DNA of 64,000 bases from Bacillota bacterium (GCA_023435305.1 JAEYRV010000035.1:12371-76370), one strand, 5' to 3'. Shown: positions 25,531 through 34,505, counted from the stretch's first letter. Notes: a model not told the origin generated them from the letters alone. Made by a program: numbers and translations.

Positions 25531-26487
25531 TTACTTTAAAACGCCCTTTTCCTTATAATATTTCTCGGCGCCGGGATGGAAAGGTACCGACACACCCTGT
25601 ACAGCTCCCGCAAGAGTCAGATCCTTACCCTTTGCATGAGCATTACCCAGATCGGTCTGATACTCAAACAAAGCTTTCGTCAGATTATACACTGTGTCCT
25701 CTGCCAGTTCGCTTCCTGCGATCAGAGTAGCCATAACAGCCAGTGTGTTTGCATCAGCTTCCATACCCTTGTATGTATCCTGCTTAATAGAATATTTCGT
25801 ATAGAAAGGATATTTTTCAATCAGCTTGTCTGCCGTTGCATCATCGATAGAGAGCAGCTTTATGGATGACATAGCAGTGATTTCCTGAATGGCCGGGTTA
25901 GGTGAACCTGCCGTTACAAAAAAGCCGTCCAGCTGTTTATCCTTGAATGCGCTTGCAGATTCGCTGAAGGAAAGGTGGCTGGTCTGGATATCATCAAAGG
26001 ACAAGCCATATGCTTCAAGTATCTGCTTTGCATTTGCCTCGACGCCGCTGCCGGCATCGCCCACGGAGATCCTTTTGCCCTTCATGTCGGCAATGGAATT
26101 GATACCGCTGTCAGGTGATACAACTATCTGGATTATTTCCGGATAGAGTATTGCCACTGTTCTGATATTCTGGACCTTTTCTCCGTTGAAGAGCTCAATT
26201 CCCTTGTATGCATAGTCCATAACATCGTTCTGAACTATTGCCAGCTCTGCCTCTTTCGAGCCTATCAGTCTGATATTTTCCTTGGAGGCTCCTGTCGACT
26301 GGGCGGTAACATTCATGTTATCCAGCTTGGTATTGTAGATCTGACATATTGCTCCGCCAAACGAATAATATGTACCGGATGTTCCGCCTGTTGCCATTAT
26401 CAGGTTGGTTTTAGCGGTCGTACAGCCTGTCAGTGCTGTTGCTGCTATGAGCGCCACGACAAGGATCGCAAGTAAAAGCTTTTTCAT
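25531..26487 (-). CDS. TAXI-family substrate-binding lipoprotein
   Basis: A 318-aa solute receptor. The signal peptide ends in a lipobox ALTGC near residue 21. The TAXI fold is visible as LIMATGGTSGTYYSFGGAICQIYN near residue 29, QNDVMDYAYKG, and KGKRISVGDAGSGVEANAKQIL near residue 130. In this family the ligand-binding cleft commonly holds glutamate, other amino acids or organic acids; the ligand cannot be read here. It is first gene of the operon, with GGGGGG before ATG and an upstream promoter. Confidence 0.93.
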   Translation of the reverse strand: MKKLLLAILVVALIAATALTGCTTAKTNLIMATGGTSGTYYSFGGAICQIYNTKLDNMNVTAQSTGASKENIRLIGSKEAELAIVQNDVMDYAYKGIELFNGEKVQNIRTVAILYPEIIQIVVSPDSGINSIADMKGKRISVGDAGSGVEANAKQILEAYGLSFDDIQTSHLSFSESASAFKDKQLDGFFVTAGSPNPAIQEITAMSSIKLLSIDDATADKLIEKYPFYTKYSIKQDTYKGMEADANTLAVMATLIAGSELAEDTVYNLTKALFEYQTDLGNAHAKGKDLTLAGAVQGVSVPFHPGAEKYYKEKGVLK

Positions 26488-26542
26488 TTTATTCCCCCCA
26501 TAAAATTATTTTGAACCTAAAGAGCTTTCTGGAATGTATTAT

Positions 26543-26571
26543 ATTATATAGAACAACTCATATATTCGCAA
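26543..26571 (-). promoter_or_regulatory. sigma-A promoter of the TAXI-TRAP operon
   Basis: On the minus strand TTGCGA (26566-26571) and TATAAT (26543-26548) are spaced by 17 bases, about 55 bases upstream of the receptor start codon. Confidence 0.65.
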
Positions 26572-26669
26572 TCCTTTATTTCCAGAAGGCCTTGATTCCA
26601 TGCCTTTCGGGGTTCGCTGCTAAGGAAATACCAATTATTCGGCTGACCCTGTGCCAACTTAACCCCGGA

Positions 26670-29057
26670 TCATACTTTCTCTATAACGATTATGCAGGTA
26701 CTGTCAGGGAGTCTGGTCTCATTACGGTTTTCATCAAATATTCTGATCTTGGGTGACAGCGCTATGCTGTAGCCGTCCTGCAGAAAATGCCTGAGCTCGG
26801 TGATTTTTGCTTTTCCGCCAAACAAATCGTTTATGAAATCTCTGAAGCCCGAAGGAGTGAAATAGCCGAACTGCTCATTCACCTCATGCACATATGACTT
26901 TTCGCCCCATGTATAAGTATACAGAAATTCCATTGCATCATTGACCGGCATGATAACTTCATTATGTCCTGTCACAGCATATTGGATCTGCCTTCCCTTG
27001 AAATCCCCGGCATAGCGTTCAAGAAACTCCATACCATCCTCTGACAGGAACTGGATTATCCTTTTTTGCTCGACAGGCTCTGTCATTATTCCATCCCTTA
27101 TTATTATCCTACCGCCTCTGGACAACACTTTAAATGCACTCTTTAAAGCACATGCCAGCGTATCGTGATTGAATTTTCTGCCGTCGAAATCTATATATGA
27201 GTAAAGCTCATGCAGGATCGAACAATATATGATAGTGTCGGCGCTTTCCTTCTGTATGTATTGATCAAGGTTCAGGGCATCTCCGTATACCACGTCCCAT
27301 TTTCTGCCCTCAAGCTGCTTTTTCTTTTTAAGCGCATCCAGTACATTCTCGGCGATATCGACTCCCAACACCTGTTTCTCCGGGAACCGCTCCTCTATCA
27401 TATCCATCAATGCACCGCCGCCGGGGCCGATATCAAGTATCCGGCCGCCTGTAATATAGTCAAGTATAATCTTCTTGTAGTCAATGGACTGGTTCATTGT
27501 TGTAAGATAACGCTCTTCCTCGTAAAAACGATCATATTTATCCCTTCTCAGCCCAAAGAGATCGAACAGCAGCACAACCGCACTCTCGTACAATACATCC
27601 GACTTTTCAGCTTCGACACAGAACTCTATCAGCTTGCTGCCCGCAGATGAAAACCTGAAATCAAAGAAGCAGGTTGAGCTGTTGCTGGCTGCACCGCCAG
27701 GCACAACTCCGGTAGCGGACCTATCTTCGGCGAAAGTTCTTTCTCCGGTGGCGGACTCTTCTCCGGTGGCAGCTGCATCTCCAGTGGCAGACCCTTCTTC
27801 GATGGCAGCCGCATCTCCAGTGGCAGACAGCTGAAAGTCCATAGCCGTAACCTCATGGCGAACATGGGGATTTTCCTTTACATCACCGGCCAATATGGCT
27901 TCGATCGTATTATCTCCCAGGTATTTTTCTATGATCCGCTTCATGTAGATATTGACCCTCTTTTTGCCATCATGCTGGTAGTAAAGGTTCTTCATCATAT
28001 ACTCAAAGCTAATATGCCTGATCCTTTTATGATTAAGGGTCAGATCTGCCAGAAGAAATACCTTTACGAATTCCTCGAACGAGAAATCGTATAAAGCCGC
28101 TTCCACATACCAAAGTTCAGTTTCGCTGAGCAATGCCTCAAACCTCTCGCACACAAGCTGATCCGAAAAGACCCGCTCATATTCGGCATCATATGCTTCT
28201 CCATTTTTTATCGAAACGGCTCTCAGTCTCCTAATCCTTTCTTTCAGATCGAATTGCTCGCCGAATCTGCCATCAATCACCTGGCAGATAACATCCTCGG
28301 CCTGATTGCAGATATCAGTCCAGATGCGCTCATCAACAGCACTGATAATGCAGTAATTGAGTACAATCAGTACTTTCTTGATATCGATCGTCACCAAACC
28401 GCTGTCTGATACATCTGTCGAGTAGTCTAGTCTGGCTGCGAGCCGGTGCAGAGGTTCATTTGCAATAAGCGGTACCTCTCCTCTGATGTACTGTCCAATC
28501 AGCCCATGGGTATAAATCAAATCATAGATGGCTTCCTTGTTATCCTGTGTATCATCGATTTCGCAGACATGCTCGCTGTATATCTGTGCCGATCCTATAT
28601 TATGAACAAACAGATTGAAGCCTTTCGCCACCCATTGTCTCCGCTGATGCGGCAATCCTGCCTTGGCTGTTTCAGACCACTTCAGCGTTTCCTCAACTAA
28701 ATGAAGCTCCGCCTCATTCAGCTCCGCTGTGTACGTCCATGATACATTTGGCTCCGATGCACACATCCCCGATGCGTTCATCCCCTGTGCGTTCACCCCT
28801 ATTGCATTCGACTCTGATACATTCGGTTCCGGTTTGTGCAAGTCCGTTGGGCCGCATCTTGCGCCCTCAAGATACTGCAATGTTTTTTCAACATAGTTAA
28901 GTACATAATTGTTTTTTATCTCATCCATGGACGCGAGCCGCTCCAGATTTACATTTCTCTCTGGCGTCAGCGCCAGGTACATGAGCCACTTCTCATCCTT
29001 CAGCACACTCATATCTCCGGCTTTCAGCCTCTTTATTGCCTCAAGTGACCTTATCAT
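26670..29057 (-). CDS. large protein with C-terminal class I methyltransferase domain
   Basis: A 795-aa protein. The N-terminal two thirds are helical and unrecognised. At about residues 535-650 there is a SAM methyltransferase core, with motif I GGRILDIGPGGGALMDMIEE and VLGVDIAENVLDAL, then SADTIIYCSILHELYSYI and RGGRIIIRDGIM. No signal peptide or membrane helix is seen. Two repeat expansions interrupt it (near residues 75-105 and 400-450). GAGGTGG precedes ATG at 29057, better than an upstream TTG. Neighbours give no substrate; the gene precedes the TAXI operon but is separated from it by a promoter region. Confidence 0.75.
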   Translation of the reverse strand: MIRSLEAIKRLKAGDMSVLKDEKWLMYLALTPERNVNLERLASMDEIKNNYVLNYVEKTLQYLEGARCGPTDLHKPEPNVSESNAIGVNAQGMNASGMCASEPNVSWTYTAELNEAELHLVEETLKWSETAKAGLPHQRRQWVAKGFNLFVHNIGSAQIYSEHVCEIDDTQDNKEAIYDLIYTHGLIGQYIRGEVPLIANEPLHRLAARLDYSTDVSDSGLVTIDIKKVLIVLNYCIISAVDERIWTDICNQAEDVICQVIDGRFGEQFDLKERIRRLRAVSIKNGEAYDAEYERVFSDQLVCERFEALLSETELWYVEAALYDFSFEEFVKVFLLADLTLNHKRIRHISFEYMMKNLYYQHDGKKRVNIYMKRIIEKYLGDNTIEAILAGDVKENPHVRHEVTAMDFQLSATGDAAAIEEGSATGDAAATGEESATGERTFAEDRSATGVVPGGAASNSSTCFFDFRFSSAGSKLIEFCVEAEKSDVLYESAVVLLFDLFGLRRDKYDRFYEEERYLTTMNQSIDYKKIILDYITGGRILDIGPGGGALMDMIEERFPEKQVLGVDIAENVLDALKKKKQLEGRKWDVVYGDALNLDQYIQKESADTIIYCSILHELYSYIDFDGRKFNHDTLACALKSAFKVLSRGGRIIIRDGIMTEPVEQKRIIQFLSEDGMEFLERYAGDFKGRQIQYAVTGHNEVIMPVNDAMEFLYTYTWGEKSYVHEVNEQFGYFTPSGFRDFINDLFGGKAKITELRHFLQDGYSIALSPKIRIFDENRNETRLPDSTCIIVIEKV
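27690..27835 (-). repeat. 18-bp tandem repeat encoding hexapeptides (ATGDAA-type)
   Basis: Inside the methyltransferase-fusion gene, units of six codons read ATGDAA, AIEEGS, ATGDAA, ATGEES, ATGERT, FAEDRS and ATGVVP in a row. The period is 18 bases, with about seven degenerate copies, and the frame is kept. It lies in a hydrophilic loop just upstream of the methyltransferase domain. Confidence 0.75.
28728..28830 (-). repeat. 15-bp tandem repeat encoding pentapeptides (NAxGx-type)
   Basis: In the N-terminal third of the same gene, five-codon units read NVSES, NAIGV, NAQGM, NASGM, CASEP and NVSWT. The period is 15 bases with about six degenerate copies, and it keeps the frame. It is a separate expansion from the 18-bp one, with different sequence and period. 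Confidence 0.7.
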
Positions 29058-29102
29058 AACCCACCTCAACTAATAACATTTGAACTTCCTGCTCATCCCG
29101 CC

Positions 29103-30140
29103 TTAACTAATCTCCTTCTCAAAGCTTTTCCATGGAATATCCACAGGAGCGCCATTTCTGATAACATCGTCGATATGCAGCAGCAGCGGAAAATCCGAAG
29201 CCTCCGAAAGACCTCTCTCAATACGGGTCCGGATAGCGGCTGCCGTACGTCTTGTTATAACTATCGATTCCAGTGTTACACCGCTCAACTCTTCCATAGC
29301 CTTTTCAAATGTGAGACCACGACCGAGAAGAGTGCCTATACGACGGGTCCGCCCCCCGAATATTGTAACATAAAGGTCACCTATGCCGGGAATTATGTTT
29401 TCTTCGGAACAACCCGCCATTTCCAGCAACCGTCGCATCTCGCACATGCTCTGTTGAAAAAGTGCAGCCTGCGGGTTGTAATGCAGCTCACAGCCCAGCC
29501 CGCATTCGCGTTCAGCCAGTCCGACTGCAAGTGATACGGCTAATGCATAGGCATTTTTCAATGCCACAGCACATTCGATACCGTGGACATCCGTCGAAAG
29601 GCTGATATGATAGTATTTTGTTTCAAAAATGGATTTCATTTTCCGCAGAATATCGATATCGCGACCGCAGAAAAATACCGCACTGTGATGCCTGTCCGCC
29701 AGCTCATAACTGGTACACGGACCACCGATGGCATTGAGCGACAGCCCCCGGCCAACGGTTTCATGTTCATAATACTCAGGATAACTTATGAGCCCACCAT
29801 CCGGTGTATCAAACATTCCCTTAGTAACAGACAGCACCGGCAGGCTATCCGGAATAACCGGCAGCACTGTTCTCAAGAACCATTCCACGCCAAAGCTGCT
29901 GACACCTCCAACCAATAGCTCAGCACCTTGCAGCGCTTCCTCGAACTGTTCTGTCTGAAAATACTTGATACCATCCGGCAGTTTACGCTTCAGCGTAATG
30001 TGATTGCCTGTATCGCGACAATTATCAACAATTTCACGGTCCAGCGGTGTCCCGACGATTCTGACCTCATGACTGTTGTCTCTCAAAGGCACGCTAAGTG
30101 CAGAGGCCATTACGCCTGCACCTACAATAGTAATAATCAT
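29103..30140 (-). CDS. glycerol-3-phosphate dehydrogenase-like NAD(P) enzyme
   Basis: A 345-aa dehydrogenase resembling GpsA. The nucleotide-binding GAGVMASALSVPL is at residues 7-19 (the third Gly of GxGxxG is replaced by Ala). The catalytic Lys appears in VALKNAYALAVSLAVGL near residue 205, and the substrate-binding GDLYVTIFGGRTRRIG is near residue 260. Expected reaction is interconversion of dihydroxyacetone phosphate and glycerol-3-phosphate, or a related polyol phosphate. It is on the same strand as the GlpA-like operon but separated by the repeat array. GGAGAG precedes ATG. The divergent loop may indicate altered substrate. Confidence 0.8.
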   Translation of the reverse strand: MIITIVGAGVMASALSVPLRDNSHEVRIVGTPLDREIVDNCRDTGNHITLKRKLPDGIKYFQTEQFEEALQGAELLVGGVSSFGVEWFLRTVLPVIPDSLPVLSVTKGMFDTPDGGLISYPEYYEHETVGRGLSLNAIGGPCTSYELADRHHSAVFFCGRDIDILRKMKSIFETKYYHISLSTDVHGIECAVALKNAYALAVSLAVGLAERECGLGCELHYNPQAALFQQSMCEMRRLLEMAGCSEENIIPGIGDLYVTIFGGRTRRIGTLLGRGLTFEKAMEELSGVTLESIVITRRTAAAIRTRIERGLSEASDFPLLLHIDDVIRNGAPVDIPWKSFEKEIS

Positions 30141-30332
30141 ACAGCTCTCCGCATATAATCAAAGATTTCTCAAGCGTCCCGCCTCTATATCCCATAACAT
30201 AACAAAAGACGCCATCTCATTGTTACACCACATCTCTGAGTTCTATTATGACCCAAATCGAGCTAAAGAAGCAATAGCGAAATCAACTCTGGCGATGCTT
30301 AACAGCATGCTTTTCCTGTTTATGTTAACAAA

Positions 30333-30848
30333 GTAGGACTTTAATTGAATTTCGGTCCACTCAAGCACTACTGACTGGTCCAAAAATCAATTAAAGTCCT
30401 ACTTTCCTTGATAAAACCCTTGTTTTAGCTTCATAACGGCATACAACCCCCGATTACGGTAAACTAAGTAGGACTATACTTGAATTTCGGTCCACCGGAT
30501 GCATCGAGGTAGGACTATACTTGAATTTCGGTCCACCGGATGCATCGAGGTAGGACTATACTTGAATTTCGGTCCACTCAAGCACTACTGACTCGTCCAA
30601 AAATCAATTAAAGTCCTACTTTTCTTGATAAAACCCTTGTTTTAGCTTCATAACGGCATGTAACCCCCGATTACGGTAAACTAAGTAGGACTATACTTGA
30701 ATTTTGGTCCACCGGATGCATCGAGGTAGGACTATACTTGAATTTCGGTCCACCGGATGCATCGAGGTAGGACTATACTTGAATTTCGGTCCACTGGATA
30801 AATCGAGGTAGGACTATACTTGAATTTCGGTCCACTAAGAAAAAGTCG
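30333..30848. repeat. intergenic array of 41-bp direct repeats with 135-bp higher-order units
   Basis: Eight copies of a unit beginning GTAGGACTATACTTGAATTT start at 30333, 30468, 30509, 30550, 30685, 30726, 30767 and 30808. Spacing is exactly 41 bases within runs and exactly 135 bases at 30333-30468 and 30550-30685. The two 135-bp spacers are nearly identical, with about six differences. Each contains an inverted copy of the repeat start (CAATTAAAGTCCTAC). A divergent half-unit follows at about 30850. The repeated core GGACCGAAATTCAAGTATAG resembles multiple transposase-binding sites at IS21-type ends, which is inference. Confidence 0.85.
30388..30403 (+). repeat. inverted copy of the array motif (first 135-bp block)
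   Basis: CAATTAAAGTCCTAC here is the reverse complement of the array start GTAGGACTTTAATTG at 30333. Together they form a perfect stem with about 40 bases between the arms. The same arrangement recurs at 30605-30620 in the second block, where the left arm has two mismatches. Confidence 0.75.
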
Positions 30849-30895
30849 ATGGTCCATTTTTCAAATACAGTCCCATTTTCACAAATACTATCATT

Positions 30896-30988
30896 CTAAC
30901 AAGTAATAACTGCACAAAACTCTCGATTATGTTGATAAATATAGTTTATTGCCTGATTGATCCTGTCTGCAAATTCATTATCTGACAT
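30896..30988 (-). CDS. possible 30-aa microprotein or gene remnant
   Basis: Behind a good GGGAGATGTG site an ATG opens a 30-codon frame, MSDNEFADRINQAINYIYQ and a short tail with a final stop. A coding-like stub (LERLSANSEDEL) ends just upstream at about 31010. I do not recognise a family; both may be the eroded ends of mobile-element genes next to the repeat array. Confidence 0.3.
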   Translation of the reverse strand: MSDNEFADRINQAINYIYQHNREFCAVITC

Positions 30989-31058
30989 ATCACATCTCCC
31001 TGATTCCAATTATAACTCATCTTCAGAGTTTGCAGATAATCTTTCTAATCTCTGTTCA

Positions 31059-31089
31059 TTTCAACAAGGCGGGAGAGATTCTCGCCTCG
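31059..31089. repeat. dispersed 31-bp hairpin repeat (copy 1)
   Basis: TTTCAACAAGGCGGGAGAG followed by ATTCTCGCCTCG forms a hairpin; it differs at four positions from the copy at 36381-36411. It sits about 50 bases downstream of the DUF1667 stop codon, outside any gene. Confidence 0.65.
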
Positions 31090-31138
31090 CCAGAGCGTTT
31101 TCTTTCGTCACCATGCATTAAACATGAAAGGCTTACTC

Positions 31139-31504
31139 CTACTCCATATTTCCTGTAGCGATCACATTCGAACCGGTCTTGAAAATATCTTCAATTATGA
31201 CATCACCGCTCCTTACAGGCAGTGGAACTCTCAGCCTGCTGATTTCTTTCATACAGTCCATTATCAGCGCCTTTGGTACTGGTTTATCAGTCTTCACGGG
31301 CACTACTCTTATCTGGCTGCCTTCAACCCTTACAGTCGATGTGATAGTCCTCAAAGGGTTTGTACATTCAGCCTGTGCATAAGCAATTCCGCGTTTGCAG
31401 CTGTTCCCTGTCATTTCCTCAATTCCGCCGTCATCGCCGATCTTCACGCTTATCCTGCAACCCATAGGGCAAACTATGCATGTCATGACCTTGCAGTTAC
31501 TCAC
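31139..31504 (-). CDS. DUF1667 iron-sulfur-type protein of the glp operon
   Basis: A 121-aa protein with cysteines CIVCPMGC near residue 10 and GNSCKRG near residue 35, typical of DUF1667, which is always beside anaerobic glycerol-3-phosphate dehydrogenase-type flavoproteins. It may carry a metal centre that links the flavoproteins. A GTG start at 31504 with GGGAGGTG upstream overlaps the previous gene's stop codon, so translation is coupled. This is the last gene of the unit. Confidence 0.85.
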   Translation of the reverse strand: MSNCKVMTCIVCPMGCRISVKIGDDGGIEEMTGNSCKRGIAYAQAECTNPLRTITSTVRVEGSQIRVVPVKTDKPVPKALIMDCMKEISRLRVPLPVRSGDVIIEDIFKTGSNVIATGNME

Positions 31505-32885
31505 TGTCTTCACCTCCCTGCTCATGTCCGGTCAGCATACTTATCACAACACTATCTTCATTGATTTTGCTTATCATATCTGCGGTGAGAATAATACTTT
31601 CCATTTCCCCCGGTGCAACAATTCTCCTCTTTACAGAATGCAGGATTTTATCCCCTAAGCAGGCGGCGAAAACTGCATCCCGGTAAATTCCTCCGACCCT
31701 GAAAAACAGCCTCACATCCTCGCTGCAGTTTCGATGTATCTGCTGGGGGATCACGCATCTGACACCATGACCAGATATTATCCTTATCATCTCGTTTGTC
31801 TCTGCCGCCATCTCTTCAGGTCCAGCTTCCATCACAGGTGTGGAGTCACCACCGCTCTTCGCCGTACTCTCATTGGCAGGTGTATTCCCGGCACCTGCAC
31901 CGCTTCCTCCGCTCAGTGAAGTCACATATTCGGCCGCACCTTTCCCCGCCTTATATCCCTCCAATGTGACATAATCCACAAGATCATGCACATAAACAGA
32001 ATTTCCGCATGCAAAAATGCCCTCACACGAAGTCTGAGCCGAATCATCAACGACAGGGCCGGCCGTCGTACTGTCCATTTCAATAGGCAAAGGCCCAATC
32101 AGCTCATTTTCCGGTATCAAACCTACAGAAAGCAACAATGTATCACATTCAACATATTCATAGCTCCCGGCGACAGGTCTGCCCTGCTCATCGACCTTCG
32201 CTACAGTGACCCCCTCGAGCCTCTCCTGCCCATGTATTTCTACTACAGTGTGGCTCAGCCTCAGCGGTATATCAAAATCATCCAAGCACTGGACGATATT
32301 CCTCTTCAATCCGCCCGAGTACGGCATAAGCTCGCATACCATCTTTACCTCGGCGCCTTCGAGTGTCATCCTTCTGGCCATAATGAGGCCTATATCTCCT
32401 GAACCGAGTATAACGACCTTTTTGCCGGGCATGTATCCCTCCATATTTACAAACCGCTGGGCTGTTCCCGCCGTATATATGCCCGCGGGTCTTGTACCGG
32501 GAATATTCAATGCACCTCGTGTCCTTTCTCTGCAGCCTGTTGCCATTATGATGGAGCGCGCCTTTATTTTCATCAGCCCGTCCTCGCTGTTGACAGCAGT
32601 TACCACCTTATCCTTTGATATATCAAACACCATCGTGTTAAGTTTAACATCAATGCCGAGCTCGTTTACCTGCCGGATGAATCTTTCCGCATATTCAGGC
32701 CCTGTCAGCTCCTCACCGAACAGGTGCAGCCCAAAGCCGTTATGGACACACTGCTGCAATATGCCGCCCAGTGTCCGGTCACGCTCCAGCAGGACTATAT
32801 TATCAATCCCGTTATTTACGGCTTCAACAGCCGCTGCCATTCCAGCGGGTCCACCGCCTATTATCACAATGTCGGCCTCCCTCAA
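31497..32885 (-). CDS. NAD(P)/FAD-dependent oxidoreductase, partner of the GlpA-like protein
   Basis: A 462-aa pyridine-nucleotide-disulphide-type flavoprotein. The FAD loop IVIIGGGPAGMAAAVEA is at residues 5-21, and a central ATGCRERTRGALNIPGTRPAGIYTAGTAQ and NAD-binding KVVILGSGDIGLIMARRM follow near residues 120-180. FAD contact FACGNSVYVHDLVDYVTLEG is near residue 295. About 35 Gly/Ala/Ser-rich residues (SLSGGSGAGAGNTPANES) are inserted near residue 320, and a C-terminal domain without a second recognised centre follows. TTG start immediately follows the GlpA-like stop. It probably passes electrons from G3P oxidation to another acceptor. Confidence 0.88.
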   Translation of the reverse strand: MREADIVIIGGGPAGMAAAVEAVNNGIDNIVLLERDRTLGGILQQCVHNGFGLHLFGEELTGPEYAERFIRQVNELGIDVKLNTMVFDISKDKVVTAVNSEDGLMKIKARSIIMATGCRERTRGALNIPGTRPAGIYTAGTAQRFVNMEGYMPGKKVVILGSGDIGLIMARRMTLEGAEVKMVCELMPYSGGLKRNIVQCLDDFDIPLRLSHTVVEIHGQERLEGVTVAKVDEQGRPVAGSYEYVECDTLLLSVGLIPENELIGPLPIEMDSTTAGPVVDDSAQTSCEGIFACGNSVYVHDLVDYVTLEGYKAGKGAAEYVTSLSGGSGAGAGNTPANESTAKSGGDSTPVMEAGPEEMAAETNEMIRIISGHGVRCVIPQQIHRNCSEDVRLFFRVGGIYRDAVFAACLGDKILHSVKRRIVAPGEMESIILTADMISKINEDSVVISMLTGHEQGGEDSE

Positions 32886-34331
32886 CTAAAGCACCTCCTT
32901 TGTCCTGCCTGTCAGCAATTCAGATCCGGCACCCTTTTTCAATATGCTTTCCGCTGGAACTCCAAGCTCACGGGATAGTATTTCAACGATCCTTGGTGTA
33001 CAGAATCCGCCCTGGCATCTTCCCATGCCTGCCCTCGTTCTGTGTTTGACTGCATCCACGGTCCTTGCTCCTGCAGGTCTGCGGATCGCATCAACTATTT
33101 CCGCCTCGGTCACCAGCTCACACCTGCAAATAACTCTCCCATACTGCCTATTCCTGCCGATCATTTCTGCTTTCTCATCGTCAGACGCTTCACTGAATCT
33201 GGCAATGGATTTTCTCACCGGGTCGAAATCCTTTCTTTGCACCAGCTCAAGACCGGCTTCCCGCAACAGTTCCACAACATACTCTGCAATGGCCGGAGCA
33301 GCGGTCAGCCCAGGTGATTCTATCCCGGCTGCATTAATGAATTTCCTATTCGCCGGCGAAGGTGAAATAATAAAATCCGATGTGGACGGAGTTGCTCTCA
33401 GCCCGGCAAAGGAGGTGATCACCTGTTTCATGTTTATCCCGGGCACCGATCTGAGGGCTCCGTTTATCACCTTTTGCATTTCAATTGCTGCAGTGGATAT
33501 ATCCTCTCTGTCGCCGGTATCCATTGATGTGGGTCCTATGAGAAGATTCCCATCCACAGTGGGTGTTACTAGTATACCCTTGCCAGCGGCCGAAGGAGTC
33601 TGGAACACAACAGTCCGAGCCTGATTACCCTGGCTTTTATCCAGAAGCAGGTATTCACCTTTCCTGGGCTTTATTTCGAAGGAGCTGTCACCAATCATTC
33701 CTGCAATCCTGTCCGAGTAGATTCCGGCCGCATTTACGATAAATTTGCTGTATATGACACTCTGATTGGTCGTTATTTTAAACAGCTCATCCTCACAGCG
33801 AATACCTGTAACTTCTGTCTCCAGCATAATTTCAGCCTTGTTGGCTGCTGCGTTTTCAATTGCAGCATAAGTCAGTTCATATGGACAAGTAATTGCGGCA
33901 GAAGGAGCATAAAGCGCACCGGTCACATCAGTGGAAATATTAGGCTCGATTCTGGCTGCAGCCTCATAGCCCTCCAGTATTTCCAGTCCCGGCACCCCAT
34001 TTTCCGCTCCTCGTTGGTAAAGCTTCTGCAGGACTTCCATGTCAGCCCCGCTAAATGCCAGCACAAGTGAACCTATCCTTTTGAAAGATACTTGAAGCTC
34101 CTGCGACAGTTTTTCAAACATTTCATTGCCTTTCACATTGAATCCGGCTTTAAGCGTCCCGGGCAAAGGATCATAGCCGGCATGCACTATCGCACTGTTC
34201 GCCTTGCTGCTGCCCGAAGCCACATCAGTCCCCTTTTCCAGTACACATATCCTGAGTTCATACCTCATAAGCTCTCTTGCCGCCAGTGCTCCTATCACTC
34301 CTGCGCCGATCACTGCCACATCATATACCAA
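32886..34331 (-). CDS. glpA: anaerobic glycerol-3-phosphate dehydrogenase-like FAD protein with BFD domain
   Basis: A 481-aa FAD protein of the DAO fold, expected to oxidise glycerol-3-phosphate to dihydroxyacetone phosphate. FAD loop VYDVAVIGAGVIGALAARE is at the start, then VASGSSKANSAIVHAGYDPLPGTLKAGFN. The C-terminal 110 residues form a BFD-like [2Fe-2S] domain with CRC...CQGGFC cysteines near residues 395-440. The start is TTG at 34331 with GAGGTGG upstream, extending no further into the antitermination hairpin. It is translated from a message whose leader has a terminator suited to GlpP control. Confidence 0.88.
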   Translation of the reverse strand: MVYDVAVIGAGVIGALAARELMRYELRICVLEKGTDVASGSSKANSAIVHAGYDPLPGTLKAGFNVKGNEMFEKLSQELQVSFKRIGSLVLAFSGADMEVLQKLYQRGAENGVPGLEILEGYEAAARIEPNISTDVTGALYAPSAAITCPYELTYAAIENAAANKAEIMLETEVTGIRCEDELFKITTNQSVIYSKFIVNAAGIYSDRIAGMIGDSSFEIKPRKGEYLLLDKSQGNQARTVVFQTPSAAGKGILVTPTVDGNLLIGPTSMDTGDREDISTAAIEMQKVINGALRSVPGINMKQVITSFAGLRATPSTSDFIISPSPANRKFINAAGIESPGLTAAPAIAEYVVELLREAGLELVQRKDFDPVRKSIARFSEASDDEKAEMIGRNRQYGRVICRCELVTEAEIVDAIRRPAGARTVDAVKHRTRAGMGRCQGGFCTPRIVEILSRELGVPAESILKKGAGSELLTGRTKEVL

Positions 34332-34360
34332 ATATACCACCTCGTTTCCGTGTCGATACA

Positions 34361-34413
34361 AAATAAAAAAGCCACACCAAACAAAGGCTGAACGCCTTTA
34401 TTAACAATGTGAC
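34361..34413 (-). terminator. leader terminator, likely antiterminated by GlpP
   Basis: The minus strand reads GTCACA (34408-34413) down to TGTGGC (34371-34376) as outer arms, with AAAGGC/GCCTTT as inner arms and a run of T beyond. It lies between glpP and the GlpA-like gene, so transcription into the structural genes would need antitermination. B. subtilis GlpP acts in such a position in response to glycerol-3-phosphate. Confidence 0.7.
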
Positions 34414-34505
34414 TCCAATTCTCCGCACATATTTTTATTCACTTAACATAAGTATATCATACTATCAACATTTCTACAATGCTCAATCAATTGAGTGGGA
34501 CTCGA

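Noticed and set aside
30076..30336. An 86-codon plus-strand frame next to the repeat array
   Set aside because: No ribosome site or family signal; it begins inside the GpsA-like gene on the other strand.
30333..30848. CRISPR array
   Set aside because: The repeats are tandem with no unique spacers of constant size between them; the inter-repeat segments are also repeated, and no cas gene is nearby.
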